From contig NC_045147.1 in the NCBI RefSeq assembly GCF_008831285.2, positions 520,001 to 584,000 of the forward strand: a stretch of DNA of 64,000 nucleotides, in the 5' to 3' direction. Position 1 is the first letter of the stretch, and every line of letters begins with the position of its first letter. Source of the DNA: Nymphaea colorata (taxonomy: Eukaryota > Streptophyta > Magnoliopsida > Nymphaeales > Nymphaeaceae). Positions 24,401-36,495 of this stretch are shown one piece after another. The position numbers and the translations under genes were made by a program. A model generated the notes under the pieces. It saw nothing but the letters and a program-made list of their open reading frames with translations. It ran no database searches and had not been told where the DNA came from.

Positions 24401-26909
24401 AGAAATATGTTTCATAACAATAGATTAATGTTTTGAAAGCAAGAAAAAGAAAGCAGTGAGCAAAGAAAAGATGCTATTGGTGTTGTCCCCATCTATCTTC
24501 CTTCATGGCCAATCTCCACTAGTTCTAACACTAGATAGTCCTCAAATGGTGACCCAAACTAAACTTATTAGCACCTTATTTTGCAAGGAGCTCACCTTCA
24601 CCTCTCCCTATTTCAAATGAAGACGGAGTAAACTTAGTCATCAACCTTGGCATACGTCCTTCTACTTCCATGCTCCTCTTACACCTACACAACCTCCAAG
24701 CAAAACTCGTCCCATTCTTAGCAGATCACAAAATGGTATCCTAAAACTAAGAACCTTTGTGACCTTTAAAGAACCCATAACCAATATACAAAAAGAGCCA
24801 AACACTTTTAAACAAGTTGTTCAATGTCTTGAATGGTGGAAAGCAATGAACAAAGAGATTCTTGCTCTCAGGCACAATCACACTTACAGCCTTGCTCTCC
24901 ACACTCTAGACCAATACCTTATTGGGTGCATGCAGGTTTTTAAGGTCAAATGAAAGGTGGATGGGACTCTTGAATGGTACAATGCATGACTGGTAGCCAA
25001 GGGATTCCATCAACAAGAAGGAGTTAACTATTTGGATACTTTCATTTCAATAGCATTTTCTTCATTCCAAAGGCTGCCAAAAACTAATAGGTTGTGGTTC
25101 CCTTGGGTGTTTTGATGGCAGTGCGATAAGCCCATAAGTTCTCGGGCATCTTCTCATGTCATTCACACTTTTTCTTGTGGACCTCTGTCTTCAATAACTT
25201 GCAAAGTATCTTGGTGAAGGCTTTTGCTTGAACTTGTTTAACTTTTGATGGGCTTAATTTGATCTCTTATTCTCACAGTATGAACCATTCTTTCTCTTGA
25301 TGTTTGCAATGTTAGAAGTACAATAGCTTCATGTCAACAATGGATTCTTAAAATGGGGATGTTGAAGAGGACATGCATATGATTCAATGGCTCTGGTTTG
25401 CAGCTATACAGAGATTGAACTATGCTTGCAAGCTTCATAAAGTCCTCTGTAGGCCTAAATAAGCAGCTAGAGCATAATGCCAAAAGTTTAAAGATGTTCT
25501 TCATGAGCTTGGTTTTGCCAAGTCAAAGATAGACTTGTCTGTTTTTGTTCTTAACAAGGCAAAGACTGTGGTGTATGTACTCAACACATGTTGATGGCAT
25601 CCTTATAGAAGGAATGATGCCCGGTACATCTCTTCCTTTATTAAGCTTCTTGTGAAAAAATTTGCTTTAAAGAATTTGAAGAAGTTTTTTTCCTTTTTGA
25701 TGTTGAAGCCATCAGAACAAAACATAGAATGTTTGTCTCCAAAAAAAATATATCCTTGGTTTAAAATATGTCAAAAGCCATACCAGATGTCATTCTAATG
25801 ACCATAAGTTGGAGAAGGGAGATAGTGATGAGTTTGAAAATCCTATGCTATTTTGAAGCATAGATGGGAGTGCTTTAGTGTCTCAACATGACTTAACTTG
25901 ACATCTTGTTCACTGTCAATCGAGTCCAGCAATTTATGCATGAGCCCATTGTAGAGTAGTGGAGTGCTATTAAGCACAACATGTGGTACCTCAAAGGCAC
26001 TATTGAATACAACTTATTTTTAAGCACTTTCTTCTTTATTACTCTTCACATATATAATAATACTAAGTAGGTAAGGTGCCTTATAGACTACAAGTCAACC
26101 TCTGGCTATGCTTGTTTCCTTGGGCATAATTTGATTTGATAGAGTTCTCATAAATAGCAGTCAGTGTGTCACTTGAGCACTTAAGCTACTTAATGGGATA
26201 TTGCCAATGCCATTACTAAGAACATTTAAAATCAAATTTTTTTGGTCCTAAAAGCCAATCTGCTATTGTTTGGTGCAACAATCTTGATACTAATAGCCTC
26301 ACTACTAATCATTTTCTCCACTCTCACAATAAAAATGTAGAAATTGATGAACATTTCATTTGAGATGTTGTTGCTAATAAAATTTTTCAGATTCAAAATT
26401 TATCCTCTCAACAATAAATTGTAGATTGACTACTGAACCTTTAACATAGGTAATACCTCATTTTGTTGCAAGCTAAACATGTGTCCCCTCTTGTTTAGCA
26501 TGAGGGGGGATTTTAGAGAGAGCTTCATGGATGAGAATAAATATATTGAGGAGAAAATAAAAGAGGCACCACCACAAAATATGCCAAGTGAGAAACTCAA
26601 CAACTGCAAACAATCAAATGAAAGCAACCAATCTAAAGATGAAAATCTTCTATGCACAATTAAAAGAAGGATAAATTACTTTTGTAAATAAGGTGTTGTT
26701 AGTTGAAACCAGCTCAAGGAAAAGATAATTTTGCCTTCTTAAGCATGTAAACCAATCTTTATAAAGAAATAATAAAATGATCTCACCAATATGGATTTGA
26801 GTCTTTCCTTGAGGAAGATGCCGGTGAGATTTTTATCTTGGACATAAGCACAGACATGTCAAACCGTGTAAATTGTGTGTTTCTTTTCTTGTTTCCATAT
26901 GTTCACATG
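18490..26909 (+). mobile_element. Ty1/copia retrotransposon (plus) with an LTR apparently split by a LINE
   Basis: The 3' LTR (about 26512-26909) follows a polypurine tract, GAGGGGGGA, at 26502. Its first 100 bases (TAGAGAGAGCTTC onward) match 18491-18600, while the following part (AGAAACTC onward) matches about 22230-22490. The intervening 3.6 kb holds LINE sequence, so I read the 5' LTR as interrupted by that insertion. The primer-binding site TGGTATTAGAGCCAC (22494-22508) fits initiator-Met tRNA. Pol remnants include a reverse transcriptase N-terminal region near 24760-25080 (NKEILALRHNHTYSL, then LVAKGFHQQEGVNYLDTF). Many stops make it non-functional. Confidence 0.75.
18600..22200 (+). 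mobile_element. L1-like LINE remnant (plus)
   Basis: ORF1-type sequence lies near 19030-19390 (IRYAQIYIEVLLFFVPKVV, then a stop-broken stretch where a zinc knuckle is expected). Reverse transcriptase C-terminal blocks lie near 20640-21250: a degenerate RRLTMEVQ-type start, MILDGSARVDSIIVLKETLN, CLGIPLFIGKLKVDMFKRLI, and KGKLLAYGGKICLVKHILNQ after a stop. A degenerate VGNKRRVNFWCDRW follows near 21424, as in plant non-LTR elements. Frames change and stops are common, so the element is dead. The outer limits are inferred from the break in the flanking copia LTR; CCAAG-containing stretches at both edges could be target duplications. Confidence 0.7.
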
Positions 26910-26970
26910 TTCGACATAGTTTAAAAATCAACTCTATGAAGAAGATATGTTTGAGGACCTGAATGAATTA

Positions 26971-27030
26971 TGTACTACTTCAATCCCACCCCTAGATCTA
27001 TGTACTACTTCAATCCCACCCCTAGATCTA
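26971..27030. repeat. Perfect 30-bp tandem duplication
   Basis: TGTACTACTTCAATCCCACC plus CCTAGATCTA occurs twice head to tail (26971-27000 and 27001-27030) with no difference. Confidence 0.97.
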
Positions 27031-27868
27031 GTAGTGCTCAGAAGACATGACCCAGACCTTAGATCCAAGTATATGGTGGAACAGTCTCAACTACTAAAAG
27101 CTGAGATTGGTTGTAACACCATCCCGCTTGGACTAGACCTAGCCTAATCAAAGCCAACAAATGACTAGGCAATGATCTAGTGGGTTTAGGCCCAGATAAG
27201 GTGATAATGGACCTCGAGGCAAGATGGGTAGGCATCCATCCGGGTTATGTTGGACCTTGTTGAATGAGCCTATGTACTGCCTTGGCTAGTAGACATAAAG
27301 CTGGCTGGGTCTGGTCAATGGGACCAAAAGCTTGTCTTAGGTTAAACTGGGCCAGTTGAATTGGGTCAACTAGACCAGGAACCATCCTAGGTCAACCTGG
27401 ACCAACTGTCCTGTTAAATGCGGTGAGGTGAAACGATGTGTTGAGCTTGTGAAATGAGGTTAAATGAAACATTGCATAAGCTTAACAAGTAAAATTTTGA
27501 AGTATATAATATCCATAATATCAAAAAATAATCTAAAAATGAAAAAGAAAAACTAAAATAACAAGGATGTAGGTAAAGAGCAATGTGAAAAAGAAGATTT
27601 GACTTGTGTTCATGTTAATCATTATTCATCACTTTATACACATATGCACATCGATTCCATAATTTATTTGTATTCACTATCCAATATGAAACATGTTAAA
27701 TATAGAGTCACAACATAATATCGAAAGCAACTCAATCAAATGTGGAGCAATCATCAAGATGACATGTTCTAACAATACATTCCATGTAAAAATATTCATA
27801 TGAGGTAATTTCTCAAACAACTTATCATAAATGATACCTTCTATCAAATTTTAATTGCATAATTTTGC
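27031..27868. other. Unassigned repeat-like DNA
   Basis: The 27100-27450 stretch is richer in GG/CC words such as GGGTTTAGGCCCAG and GGTCAACCTGGACC than its surroundings, which is typical of old LTRs. No second copy is present in the window. Confidence 0.35.
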
Positions 27869-28124
27869 ACATCAACATTCACAAAATTAAATTGAAAATA
27901 TTCAAACAGACATGGAATCAAAGAAATATCTTCTATATGCAGAAAATATATGTTCTAAATTATCTTATACATATGTTTTTTCTATAGGATCAATACAAAA
28001 TAAACCAAATCCTATTACACAATATATAGTTTGACATTCACAAATGAACATCAAAAACTGAAAGACAATGATCATGACAACTACATCAAATGAAAAGCAA
28101 CTTAACAGACAAATATTCAAGTTT
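27869..28124. repeat. 256-bp direct repeat, copy 1
   Basis: It starts ACATCAACATTCACAAAATT and aligns end to end, without any gap, with 28356-28611. I count only about four or five substitutions. The distance between copies is 487 bp. Confidence 0.93.
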
Positions 28125-28355
28125 TTAAGCACAATATACAAATAAGTATTCAAGTACAATTATCTCCTTAATGCAAGCACCAATAATTTTTAACTAAATT
28201 GAAATGTTTTTGTCATTGTTGTTTTCATCAAAAGTGGACAAAGAATCTTCGTTTGCATCATCAATTCAAGAGACAAATTCATTTTCTACTGTTGTTTCTT
28301 CATAATCCAAAATTTCATTTACTTCATCTCTTACTTTCCTTTTATGTTTATTTAG

Positions 28356-28611
28356 ACATCAACATTCACAAAATTAAATTGAAAATATTCAAACAAACAT
28401 GGAATCAAAGAAATATCTTCTATATGCAGAAAATATATGTTCTAAATTATCTTCTACATATGTTTTTTCTATAGGATCAATACAAAATAAACCAAATCCT
28501 ATTACACATTATATAGCTTGACATTCACAAATGAACATCAAAAACTGAAAGACAATGATCATGACAACTACATCAAATGAAAAGCAACTTAACAGACAAA
28601 TATTCAAGTTT
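28356..28611. repeat. 256-bp direct repeat, copy 2
   Basis: Same orientation and exactly the same length as 27869-28124. It lies directly against the gag-like start of the next copia element. The 231 bp between copies (28125-28355) is unrelated AT-rich DNA. The pair is too short and too close together to be the LTRs of a full element, but it could be a local duplication or part of a solo structure. Confidence 0.93.
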
Positions 28612-31600
28612 ATACATGGTAGAGTACTGAAATAATGCTAAGGTTGTTGTTGACTTTATAAGTTTGGGTATTGAGATCATAAAAGAAGAAGACTTGGTTA
28701 TGCATGTTTTGAACAGCCTTATTGCAGAATATGAGATCATAACAACACTCTAATCTTTGCCACCATTCTCCATGTTCTTCTCATAAATCAAACAATATTC
28801 TGGTGAGTTCTAATCCATTGCCTTCTTTACTCAAAGAGGGCATGGGCATGGCCATGGATGAGTCCGAGGTCATGGTGGAGGCCAATCAAATTCAACCTTT
28901 CAAAATCTAGGTAAAGGAACCAAGGTCAGTTTGAATCTAAGGGTTAGGTTATATGTCATTTTTGTAATAAGAGAAACCATGTTGCTAGAGATTGTTAGGA
29001 TCTCCTTAAGGCTTTTATTTCCACCACCATGAAGTTTATGCAACTTTATAAGTGGCATTTAGATTCAAGTGCCACACAACATGTCATTGTCATAGACCAA
29101 GGTATGACTGATGGAGTGATGGTGGAGGATAAATGTCTTAAATTATCTAATGTTTTACATGTGTCGACATGAAAGTAAGTCTTGCCGTTTGCTATTTAAG
29201 TTGTTTTATCAAGTTTTAAATGAGCCTCTTGAGATTATCTATGCCAATTTATGGGAGCTAGTTGCTGCTTGAATCAAGGAAATGATAAAAAATTTATTTA
29301 TTATTAATAATTTCTCTCAATTGAGTTGGACCTTTGTAATTTAAAAATGAAAATTTCAGTCACTTCAAGAACTTTAAAAACGTGATGAATAATCTAATTG
29401 GTCAAAAGGGAACAACCTTCCCATAGTGATGGTGGAGGAGAATTTGTGTATACAGAGTTCACTAATTTCTTAAATCGGCATGGGATAAGAAAGTGGATTT
29501 TGTGCCCACATAGACCTGAACAGAATAATGTGGTGGAGCAAAAGCACCAACATGTTGAAAACAGTCTATCAATGATGATTCATGCCTCTTTACATACTTG
29601 ATTCTAGTATGATGCTTTTTAGTGTGTAGTACCAACTAAGAATTTGTAAACCAAGTCTGCTTATGAAAAGTAGTTTGATAAAACTCCTACCATTGACTTA
29701 GATGTATATGTTTAAGTTACCTAGGCGATCTTAGATACCATAAGCTTGAAGCTAAATCAAAACCTTGTGTTTTCTTGGGCTATGTTTCTCATTACAAATG
29801 ATAAATTTATTTTGATCCAATAGCAAATGGAAGCTTTGTTTCCAAATATGCCACATTTGATGAGACAAAATTTCTTTTCCACAATGAAAAACATTTAAGC
29901 AATGTTAGTGAAGTGAGTGATCATATATTTGGTTAGAGAAATCCAACCATGTCGAGTTACCCAAGTGAGTCTTAGCAACTGTCTATTGCTATTGTGTAAT
30001 CCTGTAATCGAGTCACCTGTCATTGAGTACTCTATACTAGAACCTAATAAACACAATTCTCCACCATCTACACTACTGTCATTAGGGATGTCAACGGATC
30101 GGATTCGGATCAGATACATCTTCAATCATATCCGCTTTTTCGGATATTCATATATTCGGATTCGGATTCGAATTCGAATAAAGCAAAGTCATATCCGAAT
30201 CCGAATCCGAAATCCGATTTTACAATCTGAATCCGATCCGAATCCAATTTTTATATTTATATCCGAATCTGAATCCAAATTTTGAACCGGATTTTGCCAT
30301 TTTTCAAGTATTAGATAGAGGATATTTGTCTAAAAATGAATCCGATCCAAATCCATATCCTAATTCAATCTGATATTCATGTATATCCGAATCCGAATCC
30401 GATCGGATGTCATTTATTAAATCCGAATCTGATCTGATTTCTTAATCGGATATTAAATTTTTATCCATATCTGATTTTGTCGGATCGAATCGGTCAGATA
30501 TCCGATTCAAATCGGATATATTGACATCCCTAACTGTCATCACATGTAAAACCCATAGGTTAAACCTTCTCCAACCATGTATGTACCTCATAATAGACCT
30601 AAATCCATTGTGTCCTACTACATCTCCTCTTGAGCCAAGTTGCATTAGTCCATAGATTTCAAGATCTAAGGATGGCACATTGAAACCTATAATTTCCTCT
30701 ATTTGTGCTAAGTATGAAGAAAATTTTCAATGTGATGTCACTAAATCTTGTGAACCCATTGATTTTAGTCAAGCCCAAGATTATCCTAAATGACATCAAC
30801 CCATGGATAAGAGATGTTTGCTTTAGTAAAAAATGGTATTTGGATTGTTCTTCCTCCTGAACATGGATCTAACACTATTGCACTTGCAAGTGGATCTATA
30901 AAAATAAGACACAATGATGTTTCCATCTCTTAGTTCAAAGATCATCTCATTGCAAAAGGTTATAGTCAACAAAAGGGGATATACTATTTTGAAGCTTTTT
31001 CTCTATTTGTCACACCTACTTGAATTTGTATTGCGTTGACTATTGCCCTTGGCCATGGGTGATATATTCATCAATTAGACATTGAAAACGCCTTTTTACA
31101 TGGTATTATGAAAGAGGAGGTATATGTCTCAACCACGGTTACATTCATGCTGAGTGAAACAAGTTTATATTGGCTTAAGCAGGCTTCCCACACATGGCTA
31201 GATGGACTCAAGAATTCTCTTCTACATGTTGGATTTTTTGAAACTAAGGTTGATTCCTCAATGTTTGTTTTCAACCAAGGAGAAAATTATCTATAGTATC
31301 AGTTATGTGACTGACATTATTGTGACAGAAAATAATATCAAGTGCATATCAAATCTCATTGAAGATCTTGTGAGAGATTTTTTTGTAAAGGACTTGGGTA
31401 GGATGAAATTCTTCTTGGGTGTAGAAATAATATATAGAAAAAGTTGTGCTATGTTGTCTTAGTGCAAATACATTTAACAACTTCTTGATAAACTAGGTTG
31501 GTCATGCAAATGTCACCATCCCTTCTACAACTCCTATTGTAAAATTTGTTAAAACATTAAGAAGATCCATTATAGAATCCATGTATAGACACATTGTTGG

Positions 31601-32530
31601 CGTATTTTCATATACGCTCTCCACTAGGCCATATGTGACCTTTGTTGTCAACGAAGCCTTCTAGTTCATGCAAAATCCCACTCAAGATCATTGGATGCAT
31701 GTGAAAAGTACTCTAGGATACCTTAAGGGAACATGATTTAAAAGTCTATATCTAACATAATGTCTTTTCCGATCCAAATTGCGCTGGATGCCCAAATAAC
31801 AAGAGATCCATTGTCTTCTCTTCCTTGAAACTAATCTTATTTCTTGGAAAAAAACATCTAAGTAACAAACTGTGGTAAAATAAAGAACTAAAGCATAATA
31901 TAAGGTAGTAGCTACAATAGTTTCAGATTTAATATGGGTTGAGCAATTTTGCGACAGTGGAATGTGAGACATGACACACCATTGGTGTGGTACGACAATC
32001 CTGGAAAAACCTATATGGCAGCAAACCCAATTCTCCATGCTTGTGCCATGGACATTGAAATACATTTTTAGTCTGTGAGTGAAAAGTGACTGGAGGTGAT
32101 AATGAAATCAAGTTCATAAGTTCTGCCAAACCACTTATAGGACCAATGTTTTCCTAATTTCATGACATGCTACAATTCAAGGAGATGAGCTTGAGAGGGG
32201 ATGCTGGAAGTGATCAATGTCTTCATCATCATCTAAGGCAAGAGAATCTTGGTAGCAGAAGTAAAGATACTGATAAAGAAAAAGGTAATCGATCTCCTAA
32301 AACTATAATCTCTCATACTATATTGGTAGCTACTAAATTGGAAGCCAGTAGACATGCTAAGGATAAATATATAACATTAACCATAAAAGAAACTTGTAAA
32401 GATAAATTTTGAGTGTGTTCTATATTGAAAGTTAGCCAAATGTGGCAACCATGTACATCCCTTGGCATTACATAAATAAGAGCTAACTCTGTTGTGCTCT
32501 TTCTTGATTAATGAGAGAAAAGTGGCAGGC
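28612..32530 (+). mobile_element. Degenerate Ty1/copia retrotransposon (plus) carrying a hAT MITE
   Basis: In order: gag-like sequence (about 28630-28740); a good zinc knuckle CHFCNKRNHVARDC (about 28954-28995); a damaged protease motif WHLDSSATQHV where WxLDSGATxHV is usual; integrase (29398-29601, SDGGGEFVYTEFTNFLNRHG and HRPEQNNVVEQKH); reverse transcriptase (31108-31460, with VTDIIVTENN at the YVDD site and RDFFVKDLGRMKFFLGVEI); RNase H near 31800-32080 (AANPILHACAMDIEI); a polypurine tract GAGAGGGGA (32193-32201); and the start of a 3' LTR at about 32202. The 5' LTR was not identified. Multiple stops and the MITE inside pol show that it is inactive. Confidence 0.8.
30083..30532. mobile_element. 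hAT-type MITE, 450 bp, intact ends
   Basis: The termini TAGGGATGTCAA and TTGACATCCCTA are perfect 12-bp inverted repeats. They are flanked by a perfect 8-bp target duplication ACTGTCAT (30075-30082 and 30533-30540), the hAT hallmark. The interior is packed with TCCGAATCCGAAT and GGATATCCGAT-like words, so it is repetitive and can fold. No transposase is encoded. It is inserted within the copia element around it. Two related degenerate copies lie at 1296-1418 and 9678-10115. Confidence 0.93.
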
Positions 32531-33779
32531 TAGATGTATGTCTATGATAGACCAAACCACATAAAAAATTTGTGTTGTATGATTGCTTGTTCTCCCTTGA
32601 TCATATTTTTCACTCATAACTCAAATAAAAAATATGATAGAATCCAGTTGTCTTTGAGGGTAACTCCAGTCAAGTGTCAAAGCTCTCTTTGGTTCAAGTC
32701 TAGGCTCCCAACATCTCCCCGTAGTGCGAGCAAGCTACTTCTTAGACTTGGGGCCACTCATGCATCCACTCGATCTCATCAGTCCTACAACTACAACCCT
32801 AGACTAAAGGACATGATTGTTCCTACCAAATCCATCACAAGAATGAGGTGCAGCTAAAACTCCCAACCATCTAATGCATTGACATTTCTTGCATCACAAT
32901 GGCCATGGAGCCAAGTGCCGTGGGCAGTAGTTCCATGTGTTAATGTGAAGGGCCCCACCCCAAGGCTATATCACTTATAGACACTAGCAAGATTATGAGT
33001 GCAAGATGCAAGGATCCAAGAAATGTTTGAGATCCTTAAGAATCTCCATATCATCTCCCTCTCCTATATGCTATAAAGCAAGTTCCACCATATGATCAAA
33101 GTTCCTCAGAAACTTCATATATAGAAAAGGAAGTCCTAAGGAAACGCCCCGTCAAGGTCCTTTTAATAAGTAGGTGGATTAGGTGCTTCAACATCATACA
33201 CCACACAAGTTCAAGGACCTTGGTAATCATTTTATGTATTGTAAAAGGCATCAATGTGGAGCATGCACTTTTCAAATATATAGGCAAGTTTAAACACCCT
33301 CCTTGGGTTTTATTACCATTTTGAATTAGTGGAGAAGAGGTCAAGAGACTAATGACCCTTTAGTTAGTTGACTGTTATGTGAAGATTCCATGAGGCATTC
33401 TTGAAGATGTACTACTGGAGCTTGATGACTCCTTCCCAAATGGATTCGTCATTTTTGACATGTGAATAGATGAGAAAGGCAAACACCAATGATTTTGGAT
33501 AGACGATTAGTAACAACGGCCGATGCATGGATCGACTGCATGACCAGAGCATTCAACCTCTTGTTTGGTCATGTACTTTGTTTACAATATTACACTTTAA
33601 AATGATGTTTTCAATACAAATAATGGACATTGTGCTTCAACTATACATTATCAAACTTTCACAATGTGATGTCAACACCCATAGGAAATAGTCCAAATAA
33701 AAACATTAATCTTTATTTATTGCTAAAACAAAGCAATTCACATTAACAAAAATATCAAACTCACATACTTGTATTATAT
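32531..33779. other. Unassigned intergenic DNA
   Basis: Short ORFs on both strands (up to 107 codons) show no similarity I recognise. It is probably old transposon debris between two copia elements. Confidence 0.35.
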
Positions 33780-34340
33780 TTCTTCTTGGAGGTGGAGCGA
33801 TAACTTGGTCCTATAAGAAATAGTGATGTGTTGCTCAACATACTCGGAAAATAGAGTATCTAGCATGTAGTGTAGTAATTACATTTCTTGCTTAGATACA
33901 TTAGTTCTTGAAAGACTTGAAATTAAACCTTGATCATGAATTGATTCAATTATATTATGATAATCAAACTATAATTTTACTTATAAAAATAGAGTTTTTA
34001 GATAAAAAAGTAAGCATTTAATGGTGAAATACCACCATATACATGAAATGATTGAAAAAAATGAAATAATAATTGATTATATGCCTACAAATGATATGGT
34101 TGTTGATGCATAAGGGAATTTCAAGGGACATGTTTCCCAAACATGTAGTCCACATGAAGCTGAGATATCTATGAAAATTTGCATTGGGAAAACCACTTTA
34201 GGAAAACCTCACTAGTTACCTTAAATATCTTGATGATTAAGTAACGTCAAATAAACCAAGTATGGAAAACGATGTAACTAAATTTGAGGAAGCCTATAAT
34301 AGTGAGAGCAAATTGATGATCTCATGACTAAGTGGGAGAT
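33780..34340 (+). mobile_element. Copia RNase H fragment (plus) with polypurine tract
   Basis: The translation gives FLLGGGAITWSYKK, EYLACS, LYYDNQT and IYMK-like blocks of the copia RNase H C-terminal region, with stops and one frame change. The sequence AGTGGGAGA (34331-34339) followed by TGTTGG looks like a polypurine tract and an LTR start at 34340. The remaining LTR and the upstream domains are missing or unrecognisable. Confidence 0.65.
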
Positions 34341-34967
34341 GTTGGATAGTAGCCATGAGCCATATCCGATCACATTAGGAATTGTGAGGAGGGCCACTCA
34401 CAATTATTTTCCAAAATAAATTTTTATTGAAAAACAATTGTTTGACAAATCTATCTTTCTGATTTCTCTTGCTGGCCCTAACCATAAAGTTAAGCTTATG
34501 GGGAATCCAACAAAGATGACTTTAAATTGCCCAGTGCTCTCTATCTATGGAAAATCAACAAATTAGCCTTTGAGTTGCCCCATTGAAGCAAACTTGAGAA
34601 CAACCCTCACCATCATCTCCGTCTCATCTCTCATCTTTTGTCAACTTCTCTTCTTCTTTTTCTTTTTCTTCTTCTTCTTCTTCTTCTTGTTGTTGTCCCA
34701 TGTAGTGTCATTCAAGAAATTTATATCTGACCAGTCAACGGAAAATTTGGAGACTCCTCTAGTGATCCTACTACAAAGATTGAGGGCCCACACGTGCCAT
34801 CTGTTGTGCAAAGTCTAACAAAGGACCGATAATTAGTTTAATAGTTTCAACCTTTGAACACTAACACAAATGTTAATGTTCTAGACATCAAGTAAGGAAA
34901 TGGATATGGCTGAAAAGTTTACTTGATTGCAAGAGTTCTGTCTTTGAGAAATAAATTAGCTATTTGT
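34341..34967. other. Probable LTR remnant and (TTC)n microsatellite
   Basis: The part after 34340 is probably the LTR of the fragment to its left, but no second copy allows a right limit to be set. A TTC-repeat tract covers about 34667-34688. Confidence 0.4.
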
Positions 34968-36492
34968 CACTACAAAAAAAGATGGATTTACCGACACATG
35001 AAAAATCTCACGTCGGTGAACATCAACTTTTATCAACGTTCAGAAACAAATGTCGGTGAATATGAATTTTCACCGATGTCCAGAGGCAAATGTCGGTGAA
35101 AAGCTTCCTTCACCAACACGTGGCTATATTATATCATTGAAGTTTGCATTTTAATGATGACCGCAACTTGTATGTTGAAAAAAGGCAACCTTTAGCGATG
35201 TCCTATTCTGATTGTCGGTGAAAGTACTGAAGAGTGTAAATGTTCTCGTGTCGATGAAAGCTTTCCCCAATGATTTATGAAGCAAAGAAGATCATTGGAG
35301 AGTTGGAGTTTGATTTCCAAAACTTTGATATATGTCCCACTAATTGTACGTTATTCAAAAAGAAAGACGCAACAAAAAATGCATGTGATAAATGTAGTAC
35401 TTTGCGATTGAAGGAAGATGATGATGAATTGAGGAGCACAAAGGCCGATAAGCGTCAAAGAACATCAATAAAGTCTCTACGATATTTTCTCCTTACTGCA
35501 TGGTTGAAGAGAATATCCACAATGACTAAAGTTGCAAAACATACGACATGGCCTAGTGACCAACATGTAAAGGATGCAGTCCTAAGACACTCAACAGATG
35601 GTGAAACATGGAAGAACTCTGATGAGATGTATCCATCATTTTCATTAGAAGCTCAAAATGCATCTTTGGGTTTGGCTAGGATAGGTTCAACCTATTTGAA
35701 AATTTAAATTCAACTTACAGCAAATGGCTTGTTTTGCTAGTGATATAAAATTTGCCACATTAGATATGCATGAAGCAACCACATATGTTGTTGACATTAA
35801 TCATATAAGGACCAACAACTCTAAATGCAAATGACATGGATGTATGTCTACAACCATTGGTCAGTGAATTGAATTTGTTAAGGGCTGAAGGCGTACCGTG
35901 GGAGCATAATTATGTTTATGTTTTTGTGACTTTGAACTGTAATGAATTAGTTGTATCGTAATATAAGTTCGAACATTTGTTATACATATATGTTTGGTTT
36001 ATGAACATTTAGTTGCATTGTCTGTTCCATTTGATGTATGAAAAATGTAAGTAGGTATCTTCTATACATATTTTTTATTTTTGAAAAAAATATGTTCTAC
36101 GTGGATTAGAAAAAAAATTAAAACACTTTCACCGACATGTAAGTTTGCTTCGATGACGATTAATAACAACATATGGTGGACATCAGTTAAAAATTTACTG
36201 ACGTCCAGGACAAGTGTTGGTATAAAGTTTTACCGACGCTAATTTAGATGCTGGAAAAAACGAACTATTACCAATGCACTTGGACGTCGGTAATAATCAA
36301 TGTTTACCTACGCATCATAGGCGTCGGTGATAAAAACATACACCTACGTGCTAAACATTGTGGTGGTGAAGATTTTTACCGACACTATCTTCACCTATGA
36401 TGAAAGGAAAAGTTGGTAAAACCTTTACTGATGCATTGTCATGTTTCACCGACATGTTCCAGCCATCAATAATGCTTAGGTGTTTTGTAGTG
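34968..36492 (+). mobile_element. CACTA (En/Spm-type) DNA transposon, 1525 bp, internally deleted
   Basis: The left end CACTACAAAAAAAGATGG and the right end TGTTTTGTAGTG are the inverted CACTA termini. A 3-bp target duplication TGT flanks both (34965-34967 and 36493-36495). Inside each end the words TCGGTGAA, CACCGACA and CCGACAC recur many times, as expected of subterminal transposase-binding repeats. The element is far shorter than an autonomous one and keeps only a fragment of transposase, so it is non-autonomous. Confidence 0.92.
35270..35707 (+). pseudogene. tnp2-type transposase remnant inside the CACTA element
   Basis: A 145-codon open stretch resembles part of the plant TNP2 transposase family: NFDICPTNCTLFKKKD with a CDKC metal-binding-like pair, SIKSLRYFLLTAWLKR, and the block DAVLRHSTDGETWKN through LGLARIG. 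In intact family members this region is followed by a long catalytic domain, which is absent here; the frame stops at 35707. The annotated start is arbitrary. Confidence 0.8.
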
Positions 36493-36495
36493 TGT

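Noticed and set aside
35270-35707. Treating the transposase ORF as an intact host gene
   Set aside because: It lies wholly between CACTA ends and covers only part of the tnp2 domain.
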